NCBI RefSeq assembly: GCF_014637085.1
Contig: NZ_BMEU01000023.1
Span: forward strand, 1-64,000
Direction: 5' to 3'
Source: Comamonas phosphati
GTDB taxonomy: Bacteria > Pseudomonadota > Gammaproteobacteria > Burkholderiales > Burkholderiaceae_C
DNA: 64,000 bases
Shown here: positions 30,489 to 42,650 of the stretch, piece after piece
Position numbering within the stretch: position 1 is the first letter of the stretch
How the letters are laid out: each line of letters starts with the position of its first letter
Made by a program: the position numbers and the translations under genes
Notes under the pieces: model-generated
What the model was told of the DNA's origin: nothing
Seen by the model: the letters and a program-made list of their open reading frames with translations, nothing else
Databases searched by the model: none

Positions 30489-30626
30489 CAGATGCGGCAA
30501 AGACAGCCGTATCCACGGAACCATTGTGGCGGCTCATCGCGACATTTCAACCCAATACTCCGACACCTGGCAGGCGAAACGAGAACGCGCCTCATATGCA
30601 GCCAATACCGCAGGACATGGGTTTTG

Positions 30627-30680
30627 TTGATCCGGCCCGCAAACCCTGGACAATCGGAGATTCAGAACGTGTTTGCGTTC
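30627..30680 (+). promoter_or_regulatory. Possible bfr promoter and leader hairpin
   Basis: TTGATC (30627-30632) and GACAAT (30649-30654) are 16 bases apart, both imperfect. The leader then has AGAACG-TGTTTG-CGTTCT (30664-30681), a small perfect inverted repeat whose first half also resembles the end of the 54576 element. The remaining gap between ahpC and bfr shows no gene. Confidence 0.3.
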
Positions 30681-30724
30681 TAAGAACGGCTGCCACTGAA
30701 CAATCCACAAGGAAGGAGTCCCCC

Positions 30725-31201
30725 ATGAAAGGCGACGCGCAAGCAATTTCCTGGCTGCAAGCCCAGCTCAAGAACGAGCTCACTGCCATCAACCAGTACT
30801 TTCTGCACTACCGCATGCTCAAGCACTGGGGCTTCGACAAGCTGGCCAAGAAGGAATACGAGGAGTCCATCGGCGAGATGAAGCACGCCGACTCGCTCAT
30901 GGACCGCATCTTCGTTCTCGACGGACTGCCCAATCTGCAGGACCTGGGCAAGCTGCAGATCGGCGAGGACGTGCCGGAAATCCTGGCCTGCGACCTGCGC
31001 CTGGAACAGGCCGCCCAGCAGACCATCAAGGAAGGCATGGCCCATTGCGAGTCGGTGCGTGACTATGTCTCGCGCGACCTGCTGCAGAAGATCCTGGACG
31101 ACACCGAGGAGCACATCGACTTCCTCGAAACCCAGCTGGACGTGATCGAGAAGGTCGGCGTGCAGAACTACCTGCAATCGCAGATGGGCGAAGCGGACTG
31201 A
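30725..31201 (+). CDS. bfr: Bacterioferritin
   Basis: 24-subunit haem-containing iron store. The 158-residue product has every ferroxidase ligand at standard positions (Glu18, Glu51, His54, then Glu and Glu/His in the third and fourth helices: CDLRLEQ and DDTEEHIDFLETQ) and the haem-ligand Met52 (EMKHAD). Start ATG 30725 has AAGGAG upstream; upstream in-frame codons were rejected. Beside ahpCF, consistent with joint peroxide/iron control. Confidence 0.97.
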   Translation: MKGDAQAISWLQAQLKNELTAINQYFLHYRMLKHWGFDKLAKKEYEESIGEMKHADSLMDRIFVLDGLPNLQDLGKLQIGEDVPEILACDLRLEQAAQQTIKEGMAHCESVRDYVSRDLLQKILDDTEEHIDFLETQLDVIEKVGVQNYLQSQMGEAD

Positions 31202-31224
31202 ACTTGCCGTTGCAGGCATGGCCC

Positions 31225-31250
31225 AAGCGGACCCTCGGGTCCGCTTTTTT
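31225..31250 (+). terminator. Terminator after bfr
   Basis: AAGCGGACCC pairs with GGGTCCGCTT with a tight loop and a T6 tail, 24 bases after the stop codon, in the gap before the convergent fdhF-like gene. Confidence 0.9.
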
Positions 31251-31336
31251 ATTGCCGCCGGGCCGCCCCAAGGCAATCAAGCGGCCCCTTGGGGAGCACC
31301 GGCTACACGCGAGCTGAGCAAGCGTGGGGGCGTTTT

Positions 31337-33610
<2,274 letters not shown>

Positions 33611-33739
33611 GGGTGATCTGGATTGGATTTTTACGGGGTATCGGCGGCTCCGAACAGGCACTATCCGGCTGCATTTCCGCCATCGTGGGCAGCATGCCCC
33701 AGCCGGCCGGGCCGGCTCCAATCGTTTGTTCTGATTGAT

Positions 33740-33758
33740 TGATAACCTGCGTTTATCA
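33740..33758. promoter_or_regulatory. Candidate LysR operator upstream of the fdhF-like gene
   Basis: TGATAA-N7-TTATCA is a perfect 19-bp inverted repeat of the T-N11-A type bound by LysR proteins. It overlaps the last codon of the lysR gene and lies about 130 bases upstream of the molybdoenzyme start. Confidence 0.45.
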
Positions 33759-34667
33759 CGCCGCCTGATCCAGGGACTCCTTGAACGCGGCCTCCAGGTC
33801 GAGGCCGGCGGCAATCTGCCAGACGGCCTGCGACAGCGGCGGCTGTGTGTCGCGCCGCAGCCGGACCAGGCACACGTCCTCGCGGTGCTCCGGCAAAAGG
33901 GTATGGGCCCTCAGGCCCGAGCTCCCATGGCCCAGCGGCACGGCGCTGAGCGGCATGATGGTGAATGCCCGCCCGCTCTGGCATTCGGCCAGCAGCACGC
34001 GCATGTCGTTGGTCTCCAGCACCACGCGCGGCGCCGCATCGGCGGCCTCGAACCGCTCCCCCAGCGTGCGACGGTTCTGCATGTCCCGGCTCAGCAGGCA
34101 TAGCGGCAGCTCGGCGACCTCGGCCCAACCGAGCTGGTGCGGCAGCGATGCCTGCTCGCTGGCCACGAGCACATAGTGTTCCGTGAACAGGGGCAGCACG
34201 TCATAGTCCTCGCCCGCGACCGAGCGGTCGTACAGCATGCCCAGCAGAATCTGCTGCGATTTGAGACGCTGCAGGATCTCCGGCGTGCTGAGGGAAGCGA
34301 CCTCCAGCGTCAGCTGCGGCAGGATCTCCCGGTACTGGGCGCTCAACAGCGTGGCCGCATGACCTGCGGTGGGAATCACGCCCATGGCCAGGTGCCCGCC
34401 CGGCACGCTGCGGATCAGTTCGGCCTCCTGCTTGAGCCCCTCAAGGGAGGCCAGCATCTGGCGTACCCACTGGATGACGCGTTCACCCTCCGGGGTGATG
34501 CCTTCGAAGCTGCGGTTGCGCCGGATGATGGTGATGCCCAGCTCGCGCTCCAGCTCCCGTATGCCGTTGGACAGCGCGGGCTGCGAGACATGGCAGCTTT
34601 CGGCGGCCCGGCCGAAGTGCCGGTACTTGTCCAGGGCGATCAGGTAGTGGAGCTGGCGTATGAACAT
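33756..34667 (-). CDS. LysR-family transcriptional regulator
   Basis: 303-residue activator/repressor. The N-terminal helix-turn-helix is clear (LHYLIALDKYRHFGRAAESC, HVSQPALSNGIRELERELGI), followed by the periplasmic-binding-like effector domain from residue ~90 (GGHLAMGVIPTAGHAATLL). Same strand and directly upstream (145 bases) of the FdhF-like gene, which it likely controls; the effector is unknown. Confidence 0.92.
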   Translation of the reverse strand: MFIRQLHYLIALDKYRHFGRAAESCHVSQPALSNGIRELERELGITIIRRNRSFEGITPEGERVIQWVRQMLASLEGLKQEAELIRSVPGGHLAMGVIPTAGHAATLLSAQYREILPQLTLEVASLSTPEILQRLKSQQILLGMLYDRSVAGEDYDVLPLFTEHYVLVASEQASLPHQLGWAEVAELPLCLLSRDMQNRRTLGERFEAADAAPRVVLETNDMRVLLAECQSGRAFTIMPLSAVPLGHGSSGLRAHTLLPEHREDVCLVRLRRDTQPPLSQAVWQIAAGLDLEAAFKESLDQAA

Positions 34668-34771
34668 GCGGGATTTCCGGGCCGGACCGCCGGCGCACGG
34701 CGCCGGTTGCCTCCCGGTTGGAATGAATCCCCCCAGTTTAAGGGCCGCACTCCGCTCCAGAGAATCGGCCG

Positions 34772-35490
34772 CTAGGCCGGCAGCAGGAAATCGCGGCTGA
34801 TCCCGTAGCCCAGGTCCTTGATGCGGTCGAGGGACTGCGTCAGATAGGCATGCAGGCCCATGGTCAGTATCTCGTCGATGCGGCCGTATTGCAGGTCTGC
34901 CAGCAGGCGGCCAGCGAGCGCGGCATATCGGCCCTCGGCATGAGCAGTTCGGCCACGCGCTCAGGCGTGATCACGTCGCGGTATACCTTGCGATAGACCT
35001 CGAAGGCGGAGACGCTGCGCAGCAGGGCTGCGCCAATGGTAGAAGTCGATCCAGCACATACCGCAGATCGTCCGGCTCGCGGCACATCCAGGTCGGCACG
35101 TTCTGCAAGATGGGCTCCTCGCCCAGATAGAAGCGGATCATCTCGGGAACATGGGGGTAGACCGACTTGTCGTCGGCCAGGCCCGTGCCCACGGCATTGC
35201 AGATATTGACGTTGCCCGTGCGGTAGGCCCGCATCAGGCCCGGGCAACCCAGCGTGGAGCCCGGACGGAACACCCCGGGGTCCAGGAAGTCGTCGTCCAC
35301 GCGGCGATAGATCACATCCACGCGCTGCAGGCCCTGCGTGGTGCACATGCAGACCATGTCCTTCTAGACCACCAGGTCCTGGCCCTCGACCAGCTCCACA
35401 CCCATCTGCGGGGTCAGGAAGGCATGCTCGAAATAGGCGCTGTTGTGCATGCCGGGCGGCGCGCTCGCGCGCAGGGTGTCGAGGGGTCCA
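34772..35490 (-). pseudogene. Decayed circularly permuted ATP-grasp / alpha-E (DUF403) gene
   Basis: Read leftward, 35490-35370 gives [20 protein letters not shown]... [13 protein letters not shown], then an in-frame TAG at about 35366, then a 128-residue stretch with [36 protein letters not shown] and NVPTW. These are signatures of the circularly permuted ATP-grasp family. After a frameshift near 35050 comes [28 protein letters not shown] and, after another frameshift near 34915, ADLQYGRIDEILTMG and LHAYLTQSLDRIKDLGYG, which belong to the C-terminus of the alpha-E domain that normally follows. The 5' half and several internal blocks are missing. Clearly non-functional. Confidence 0.85.
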
Positions 35491-35570
35491 GATACCTCTC
35501 GTCCAATGGCTGCATTTTTTCCTCTGGCCTCCGGGTCTGCCGCTGCAAGCCCTGTGCCAACCCGGTGCGC

Positions 35571-38147
35571 TCAATCGCTTTCCGTGTTCAGCGGCGCAGC
35601 GTGCACATCCCAATAATGCGCCCGAATCAGGCGCTCGCAGAGCAATGCCTCGGGCTGCGCCGATTGCCACAGCGCCGCGCCGCAGCGATCCTGCCGCACC
35701 ACCGTGCTGCCGGCCTGCACGTAACGCTGCACCACGGCCGGCACGGGATGGCCGAAGCGGTTGCGGTAGCCCGCCTGCACCACGGCCCAGCGCGGCGCCA
35801 GCGCCTCTATCCACGGCGCCGAGGACGAGGTCTTGCTGCCATGGTGGGGCACCAGCAGCCAGTCCAGCGGGCCGGTCAGCCCCTGGGAAACCAGCTGTCG
35901 CTCCTGGGCGGCCTCGATATCGCCGGCCAGCAAGGCCACGCGCCCGGAGGCGGAACGCAGCCGCAGCACGCAGCTGCCGGCATTGGGTGACGGCTTGGCG
36001 CCACGCACCGGCCAGGTGCTCCCCGCATCAAAAGGGTGCAGAACCTCGAACGTCACGCCATCCCATTGCCAGCGCTCTCCCGCCGTGCAGCGCCTCACCG
36101 GCGCCAGGGCGGCCAGCGAAAAATCATGGATCACCGAATCCGAGCCCCAGACCGTGATGGCAGGGCCCGCAGCCTTCAGCGCCTGGTACAGGCTCAAGGC
36201 ACCGCCGGTGTGATCGGTATCGCGGTGGCTGAGCATCATGGCATCGGGCCGCAGGCCCAGAGACTGGAACAGCGGCAGCAGCACGCGCTCGCCGGCGTCG
36301 CTGTGCTGGCTGTATCGCGGGCCGGCGTCGTACAGCAGGCTGTGGTTCCGGGTGCTGAGCAGCACCGCATTGCCCTGTCCGATGTCGGCAGCCAGCACCT
36401 CGAACTCGCCCCAGGCCGGCCGCGGCAAAGGCCACCATAGCGCGGGCAAGCAGCACATGGCGGCCACCGCCCGCACGCGGCCCGGCAGCGGCGCCACCAG
36501 CAGCAGGCCGGCCGCAATGGCGACGGCGCCGGCCCACCATGCCGGCTGCGGCAAGGTCAGGACGGCCAGGGGCGCCCCCGCCAGCCAGTGCAGCAAGGCC
36601 ATGAGCGGCTCCAGTGCCAACGCCGCCAATGCTGCCGCCTGGGGCAGCACGGCACTGGCCAGGGCCAAGGGCGTGACCAGCAGCGTGATCCAGGGAATGG
36701 CAACCAGATTGGCTACCAGACCGATCACGGAAACCTGGCCGAACAGCAACAGGCTCAAGGGCGCCAGGGCCAGCGAAATCAGCCATTGCTCGCGCCACAT
36801 GTCCAGGGTCCTGCCCAGGGCCTTGCCCGCCGCCGTGACCGTCTCGCCGGGGGGCTGTTCGCGCCGGTCCGTGGCCAGCAGCACGCCGACGGCGACAAAG
36901 CTGAGCCAGAACCCGGCCTGCCATAGCGCCCAGGGGTCTGCCACCAGCACCACGGCCAATGCCAGCAGCCAGACCTGGGGCCAGGGCCAGCGCAGGCCCC
37001 ACCATTGCAGAATGCCCACCACGGCCAGCATGCATACCGTGCGCTGCGCCGGCACGCCCCAGCCGCTGAACATGGCATAGCCCGCCGCCAGCACGGCGCC
37101 GGCCAAGAGGGCTGCGCGCGGCGCGGGCAGCCGCTGGCAGGCCCGCGCGCTCAGGCGCCACAGCCGCCCCGTCGCCCAGGCCGCCAGCCAGGCAAACATC
37201 GTGATGTGAAGGCCCGAGATGCTCATCAGATGGGCCACGCCGGTCTGCCTGAACAGCGTCCAGTCCTGCCGGTCCACGGCCTGCTGGTCGCCCACGGCCA
37301 GCGCCGCCACCACGCCGATGGCGGATTCCCGCCCGGACTCACTGAGCGCGGGCCACCAGCGCTGCAGCACGGCGGCCTGGGCCCGGATGCGGTCGCGCAG
37401 CCACTGGCGCCAGCGCTGCATGCGGTAGCCAGCGTCCACCTCAAGCCGCTGCGGCGGCGGGCTTTCGCGCACATAGCCCGTGGCCTGCACGCCCTGCTCC
37501 CATTGCTGCAACTCGAAATCGAAGCCGTGCGGGTTGCGCGCGCCATGGGGGCGCTTGACGCGCACCGTCATGCGCCAACGCTGGCCGGGCTCCAGCGCCA
37601 TGCCCTGGGCCCAGGCCGGGCCTTCGGGATGCGATGCGGCCTGGCTGCCCCAGGGCACATACCAGGCCAGTTCGATCATCGCGGGAAACAGGCGCTCGGG
37701 CTGCCCGGAATGCCCGGCATCCATGGGCCAGGCCTGCTCCACCTCGAAGCGCCAGCGCTGGCCCTGCGCCGTGTTCTGCAGCATGGAGGCAATCGTGCCC
37801 TGCACCACCAGATCCCGCCCCTCCAGCTCGCTGGGCAAGGTCTGCTCCAGATAAGCATGGGCGCGCCAGCCCGTGGCGGCAGCCGTCACGCTGGCTGCGC
37901 ACAACAGCCCCAGCAGACGGATCGACCAGCCCTTGCAGTGCCGGCCCGGCGCCAGACCCGCAGCCACCAGGCCCAGACACAGCAGCACCTGATAGACCCA
38001 TAAGGGCCACAGCCACGGCTGGGTGACCTGCCAGGCCGCACCCAGCACGCAGCCCCACAAGACCCAGGCCCAGGAAGCAGGTGCTACGGCATTGCGCACC
38101 GGCAAAGGCGGAAATGAGGCAGTGCGAAAGTGGGGCATGGCTTGCAT
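35571..38147 (-). CDS. comEC: DNA internalisation/competence protein ComEC/Rec2
   Basis: Inner-membrane channel for uptake of single-stranded DNA. 858 residues: DUF4131 N-terminal region with membrane segments and an OB-like part, the Competence domain from ~250 (GDQQAVDRQDWTLFRQTGVAHLMSISGLH), about ten membrane segments, and a C-terminal metallo-beta-lactamase-like domain with SHRDTDHTGG, and VPHHGSKTSS. The ATG at 38147 or 38138 is the likely start. No other competence genes are next to it; a relic gene follows. Confidence 0.93.
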   Translation of the reverse strand: MQAMPHFRTASFPPLPVRNAVAPASWAWVLWGCVLGAAWQVTQPWLWPLWVYQVLLCLGLVAAGLAPGRHCKGWSIRLLGLLCAASVTAAATGWRAHAYLEQTLPSELEGRDLVVQGTIASMLQNTAQGQRWRFEVEQAWPMDAGHSGQPERLFPAMIELAWYVPWGSQAASHPEGPAWAQGMALEPGQRWRMTVRVKRPHGARNPHGFDFELQQWEQGVQATGYVRESPPPQRLEVDAGYRMQRWRQWLRDRIRAQAAVLQRWWPALSESGRESAIGVVAALAVGDQQAVDRQDWTLFRQTGVAHLMSISGLHITMFAWLAAWATGRLWRLSARACQRLPAPRAALLAGAVLAAGYAMFSGWGVPAQRTVCMLAVVGILQWWGLRWPWPQVWLLALAVVLVADPWALWQAGFWLSFVAVGVLLATDRREQPPGETVTAAGKALGRTLDMWREQWLISLALAPLSLLLFGQVSVIGLVANLVAIPWITLLVTPLALASAVLPQAAALAALALEPLMALLHWLAGAPLAVLTLPQPAWWAGAVAIAAGLLLVAPLPGRVRAVAAMCCLPALWWPLPRPAWGEFEVLAADIGQGNAVLLSTRNHSLLYDAGPRYSQHSDAGERVLLPLFQSLGLRPDAMMLSHRDTDHTGGALSLYQALKAAGPAITVWGSDSVIHDFSLAALAPVRRCTAGERWQWDGVTFEVLHPFDAGSTWPVRGAKPSPNAGSCVLRLRSASGRVALLAGDIEAAQERQLVSQGLTGPLDWLLVPHHGSKTSSSAPWIEALAPRWAVVQAGYRNRFGHPVPAVVQRYVQAGSTVVRQDRCGAALWQSAQPEALLCERLIRAHYWDVHAAPLNTESD

Positions 38148-38284
38148 GCTAGCTCGGATGACCTCACACCCACCCACTCTCAACGAGCCGCCGCACTGCA
38201 CCGGCAAGTTCAAACTAAAATAATTGGTTACAAAATAGAGAACTCCATTCCGAATGCGCTGGGTTTGCCGGACCATCTGAACGA

Positions 38285-39451
38285 ATGCCTAATCTCGACC
38301 TCCCGACGATCATTGCCTATGCCGGAGGCATGGCCTGCATCGTAGGACTCATATTGGCGGTACTGGGCAGGAGCTTTCCGGCGTCCATCCAGGGTTGGGG
38401 CTATTGGGCAGGGGGTGCGCTCGTAGGCGGCGGCCTGGGCATGCTGACCCGGGGGTGGCTGCGCAGCATGGCGCCCGAAGATGTCGCCATCGCGGCACAG
38501 AACATCTGCCTCATCATGACGGCCGGCCTGTTTCTCGTGGGCACTTGCCGGTTGTTTGAGTGGCCGCTGCCACGGCATTTCCTGCTGGTGTTGTTTGGCG
38601 CGGCAGTGCTCGCCTCCTGCATCTTCTTCGGCTACGAATCCGCCGCCATCCACCGCCGCATCTTCGCGCGCAGCCTGCTGGCGACCCTCTATGCCTACCA
38701 CGCATGGGTGGTGATCCGCCAGCCGCGCACACTCGCCACACGGGTCACCGTCAGTACCTTGGTCGCACTGGTCGCGCTCCTGCTGCTGCGCGCCGTGAGC
38801 GGCTATCTATTTCCCGAGTCGGATGGCATCCACTCCGTCGCCTGGCTGCAGCAGGCCTATGCCGTGGGCTTTTCTTCGACGGATGTTTTGATTCCCATGT
38901 GCGCCATCCTCATGATGTCGGAAAAACTGCGTGGCGCGCTAGAACACGAAACCATGCACGACAGCCTGACCGGCTTGCCCAACCGCCGCGCAGTCCTGAC
39001 CGAACTGGACAGGCTATTCACGCTGGCCAAGCGGACCAAAATGTTTGTGCTGGTGGTATTCATTGATCTGGACGGATTCAAAAAAATCAACGACACCTAC
39101 GGGCACGAGGTCGGTGACCAATTTCTGGCAGAGGCTGGACGGCGCATATCGACCGGCCTGCGTTCGGGCGACATGCTGGGGCGAATGAGTGGCGACGAAT
39201 TTGTGGTGCTGGGCTTGATGCACCCGACCGAGCCCTCTTGCGATACGGCTATGGACGCCATCCGTGACCGGTTGACGCCACAGCTGATAGGGAACTTTGC
39301 GTTTGCCGGCAGCAGCTTTGACTACGCAGGTGCCAGCTTTGGCCTGGTGGCGGCGGATCCGGCGGCCAGTTCACCGGAGGCCACGCTCAGGGCTGCGGAT
39401 GAGCGCATGTATGCGGAAAAACGGACCAAGCGAATGCTGGAGGTCGCGTAG
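38285..39451 (+). CDS. Membrane diguanylate cyclase (GGDEF)
   Basis: Makes cyclic di-GMP. 388 residues: seven hydrophobic segments in residues ~8-215, resembling an MHYT/7TM-like sensor without clear named motif, then a GGDEF domain from ~225 (HDSLTGLPNRRAVLTELDRL, VVFIDLDGFKKINDTYGHEVGD). The active-site motif is SGDEF, a common active variant, and the inhibitory I-site RSGD lies five residues before it, so product feedback is likely. Divergent from comEC. Confidence 0.92.
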   Translation: MPNLDLPTIIAYAGGMACIVGLILAVLGRSFPASIQGWGYWAGGALVGGGLGMLTRGWLRSMAPEDVAIAAQNICLIMTAGLFLVGTCRLFEWPLPRHFLLVLFGAAVLASCIFFGYESAAIHRRIFARSLLATLYAYHAWVVIRQPRTLATRVTVSTLVALVALLLLRAVSGYLFPESDGIHSVAWLQQAYAVGFSSTDVLIPMCAILMMSEKLRGALEHETMHDSLTGLPNRRAVLTELDRLFTLAKRTKMFVLVVFIDLDGFKKINDTYGHEVGDQFLAEAGRRISTGLRSGDMLGRMSGDEFVVLGLMHPTEPSCDTAMDAIRDRLTPQLIGNFAFAGSSFDYAGASFGLVAADPAASSPEATLRAADERMYAEKRTKRMLEVA

Positions 39452-39643
39452 AGAAACCTGTTCAGCGATTGTCGGTGCTGTTGCCCTCGTCCTCTTCCAG
39501 TACTCCGCGCAGGAAAGAAATCAGCGTCGACTTGCTGGAGCCCGCAGCTATCGGTTCTGGCAAAGCCCCAGCAGAAACCGTGCTGCAGGCAAACAGGCTG
39601 TGTCACACTTGACCGCCTTGTTTTCCTCTCACATGGAGCCGCC

Positions 39644-40102
39644 ATGAGCGTTTACGACAAACTCAAAGAACTCAACATCACCCTGCCCGAAGTGGCCCTG
39701 CCGGCCGCCGCCTATCTGCCCTATGTGCAGACCGGCAATCTGGTGTTCCTGAGCGGCCATATCGCCAAGAAGAACGGCCAGCCCTGGGTGGGCAAGCTCG
39801 GCGAGAACATGGGCACCGACGAAGGCAAACAGGCCGCGCACGCCGTGGCCATCGACCTGCTGGGCACGCTGCAGCATGCTGCGGGCGGCGACCTGAACCG
39901 CGTCAAGCGCATCGTCAAGGTCATGAGCCTGGTGAACTCTTCCACCAGCTATACCGAGCAGCACCTGGTCACCAACGGCTGCAGCGAGTTGCTGGCCGAG
40001 GTGATGGGCGATGCCGGCAAGCATGCCCGCAGCGCCTTCGGCGTGGCGCAAATTCCCATGGGATGCTGCGTGGAAATCGAGCTGATTGCAGAGCTAGGAT
40101 AA
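39644..40102 (+). CDS. RidA/YjgF-like protein without the canonical arginine
   Basis: 152-residue RidA-superfamily trimer former: LPYVQTGNLVFLSGHIAK, AAHAVAIDLLGTLQHAAGGDLNRVKRIVKV and GKHARSAFGVAQIPMGCCVEIELIAEL. Classic RidA imine deaminases have Arg in the VARLP segment; here it reads VAQIP, so enamine/imine hydrolysis may be absent. It fits the longer YjgF subgroup with unassigned function. Good start after GGAGCC. A dispersed repeat follows at once. Confidence 0.88.
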   Translation: MSVYDKLKELNITLPEVALPAAAYLPYVQTGNLVFLSGHIAKKNGQPWVGKLGENMGTDEGKQAAHAVAIDLLGTLQHAAGGDLNRVKRIVKVMSLVNSSTSYTEQHLVTNGCSELLAEVMGDAGKHARSAFGVAQIPMGCCVEIELIAELG

Positions 40103-40197
40103 CCCCCTGAGGCGCTAAGCGCCTTCCCCCAAGGGCGACGACGCCTGCGCCGCGGGGCGGCTCTTGCTCGGCGTCTCTGGCCTGGGATGCGCCAGAG
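40103..40197 (+). repeat. Dispersed intergenic repeat, copy 3
   Basis: Begins CCCCCTGAGGCGCTAAGCGC right at the RidA stop codon and runs through CTGCGCCGCGGGGCGGCTC and GCTCGGCGTCTCTGGCC to just before the parC stop. Same family as 8164. Confidence 0.85.
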
Positions 40198-40207
40198 CGC
40201 AGAGCAC

Positions 40208-42598
40208 TTATTCCACGCGCGTCACGCTGCTCGGTTTGAAGCCCAAATCGGCCGCCTTGCCCTTGCGGCCGCGCGTGCCGCGCGCATTGTTGAGGCTGCG
40301 GATTTCCAGCGACTCGCTGCGGGCCTTGCCGCCGCGGCCCATGCCGTCCAGGCGGATGCTGCGCGTATAGGCCGCAGCGCCTGCCAGCAGGTCCTTGTCC
40401 TCCAGGCCCAGCAGCATCAGGCCGCGCCCGCCCTTGGGCATGTGCTTGAGCTCGCTGATCTCGAAGGTCAGGATGCGGCCGCCAACCGAAGCGCAGATCA
40501 CATGCGTGGCCGGCTGCAGCAGGCCCGGGCCCTGCTCGCCGCCTTCGACATATTCGGCACGCGCCCCCATGGGCACGCCCTGCACCACCGAAGGTGCGCA
40601 CAGCGTCTCGCCACCGGCCAGCGACACAAAGGCCTTGCCAGCCTTCTGGCGCGAAACCATGTCGCCCACGGTGGCGACAAAGCCGTAGCCGCCAGCGCCC
40701 GACAGCAGCAGCTGCGTGCCCTCGGCGCCGGCAAAGTAGTAGCGCAGCTGCGTGCCGGCCTCCAGCTCGATCAGCGTGGTCACGGGCTGGCCGTCGCCGC
40801 GCCCGCCAGGCAAGGCCGACACGGGCACGGAGTACACGCGGCCGTTGCTGCCGAAGGCGATCAGCTGGTCCACCGTGCGGCACTCGAAAGTGCCGTGCAG
40901 GCTGTCGCCGGCCTTGAAGCCCAGCGTGCCGGCTTCCACGCCATGGCCCTGGCGCGTGCGCACCCAGCCCTTGTCGGAAATGATGACGGTGACGGCCTCG
41001 TCCACCACCTTGACTTCGGCGACGACCTTTCTTTCCTCCTGGATCAGGGTCCGGCGGTCGTCGCCAAAGGTCTTGGTGTCCTGCTCGATTTCCTTGCAGA
41101 TCAGGCGGCACATGGCCGATTCGCTGCCCAGCACCTCCTCGAGCTTGTCCTGGTCGGTGCGCAGCTCCTTGAGCTCCTGCTCGATCTTGATGGCCTCCAG
41201 GCGGGCCAGCTGACGCAGACGGATTTCGAGGATGTCCTCGGCCTGGCGCTCGGACAGGTTGAACGCGTCGATCAAGGCCTGCTTGGGCTCATCGCTGGCG
41301 CGGATGATGGCAATGACCTTGTCGATGTTGAGCAGCACGGCCTGACGGCCTTCGAGGATGTGAATGCGATCCAGCACCTTGGCCAGCCGGTGCTGGCTGC
41401 GGCGCGTCACGGTCCGGAAGCGGAAGACTATCCATTCCTCCAGCATCTGGCGCAGCGACTTCTGCACCGGACGGCCGTCCAGGCCGATGCTGGTGAGGTT
41501 GATGGAGCTGGAGGACTCCAGGCTGGTGTGGGCCAGCAGCGCCGTGATCAGCTCCTGCTGCGGAATCTTGCCGGTCTTGGGCTCGAAGACGATGCGCACC
41601 GGCGCATCCTTGCTCGACTCGTCGCGCACGCCGTCGAGCACGGCCAGCACGCTGGCCTTGAGCTGGGTCTGATCCTGGCTCAAGGCCTTCTTGCCGGCCT
41701 TGACCTTGGGGTTGGTGATGTCCTCGATCTCCTCGAGCACCTTCTGCGCCGAGACGCCGGGCGGCAGTTCGGTCACCACCATCTGCCACTGGCCGCGCGC
41801 CAGCTCCTCGATCTTCCAGCGTGCGCGCACCTTGAGGCTGCCGCGGCCCGTGCGGTAGGCGTCGGCGATATCGCTGCTCGAGGAAATGATCTGCCCGCCG
41901 CCCGGATAGTCGGGACCGGGAATCAGCGCCAGCAGCTCCTCTTCAAGCAGTTGGGGCTTCTTGATCAGCGCCACGCAGGCCGTGGCCACTTCGCGCAGGT
42001 TGTGGCTGGGGATTTCGGTGGCCAGGCCCACGGCAATGCCGCTGGCACCGTTGAGCAGAGCAAACGGCAGGCGCGCCGGCAACTGGCGCGGCTCGGAGGT
42101 AGAGCCGTCGTAATTGGGCACGAAGTCCACCGTGCCCATGTCGATCTCGTCGAGCAGCAAGCTGGTGATCTTGGACAGGCGCGCCTCGGTATAACGCATG
42201 GCCGCGGCGCCGTCGCCGTCGCGGCTGCCGAAATTGCCCTGGCCATCGACCAGCGGATAGCGCTGGTTGAAATCCTGGGCCATGCGCACCAATGCGTCGT
42301 AGGCCGACTGGTCGCCGTGCGGGTGAAAGCGGCCCAGCACGTCGCCGACCACGCGCGCGCTCTTGACGGGCTTGGCCGCCGTATTGCCGCCCGGCCCGCC
42401 GTAGGACAGGCCCATGCGATCCATGGCGTAGAGAATGCGGCGCTGCACGGGCTTGAGGCCGTCGCAGACATCGGGAAGGGCTCGGCCCTTGACCACCGAC
42501 AAAGCATATTCGAGATAGGCGCGCTGGGCATATTGCCCCAGATCCAATGCATCGCCTGCGGCCTGATCCGCCAGATCCAGTGTGGTTTGATCGCTCAT
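40208..42598 (-). CDS. parC: DNA topoisomerase IV subunit A
   Basis: Breakage-rejoining subunit of the decatenating topoisomerase. 796 residues: [18 protein letters not shown], quinolone-pocket region [19 protein letters not shown], catalytic Tyr in [12 protein letters not shown] near 125, [17 protein letters not shown], and C-terminal beta-pinwheel repeats. The position equivalent to the quinolone-contacting Ser (Ser80 in E. coli ParC, Ser83 in GyrA) is Gln. Long C-terminus ends [11 protein letters not shown]. Third gene after parE and the transglycosylase, 52 bases behind the latter. Confidence 0.97.
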   Translation of the reverse strand: MSDQTTLDLADQAAGDALDLGQYAQRAYLEYALSVVKGRALPDVCDGLKPVQRRILYAMDRMGLSYGGPGGNTAAKPVKSARVVGDVLGRFHPHGDQSAYDALVRMAQDFNQRYPLVDGQGNFGSRDGDGAAAMRYTEARLSKITSLLLDEIDMGTVDFVPNYDGSTSEPRQLPARLPFALLNGASGIAVGLATEIPSHNLREVATACVALIKKPQLLEEELLALIPGPDYPGGGQIISSSSDIADAYRTGRGSLKVRARWKIEELARGQWQMVVTELPPGVSAQKVLEEIEDITNPKVKAGKKALSQDQTQLKASVLAVLDGVRDESSKDAPVRIVFEPKTGKIPQQELITALLAHTSLESSSSINLTSIGLDGRPVQKSLRQMLEEWIVFRFRTVTRRSQHRLAKVLDRIHILEGRQAVLLNIDKVIAIIRASDEPKQALIDAFNLSERQAEDILEIRLRQLARLEAIKIEQELKELRTDQDKLEEVLGSESAMCRLICKEIEQDTKTFGDDRRTLIQEERKVVAEVKVVDEAVTVIISDKGWVRTRQGHGVEAGTLGFKAGDSLHGTFECRTVDQLIAFGSNGRVYSVPVSALPGGRGDGQPVTTLIELEAGTQLRYYFAGAEGTQLLLSGAGGYGFVATVGDMVSRQKAGKAFVSLAGGETLCAPSVVQGVPMGARAEYVEGGEQGPGLLQPATHVICASVGGRILTFEISELKHMPKGGRGLMLLGLEDKDLLAGAAAYTRSIRLDGMGRGGKARSESLEIRSLNNARGTRGRKGKAADLGFKPSSVTRVE

Positions 42599-42650
42599 GA
42601 ATTCGTTGTAGTTTTTGAAGATTCGCCGTAATCCGCCGCTCGCGGCGCCA

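Noticed and set aside
34864-35814. 316-codon minus-strand frame through the relic region
   Set aside because: Most of it is an out-of-frame reading of the ATP-grasp relic and of the end of comEC; only its last ~55 codons correspond to the alpha-E remnant.
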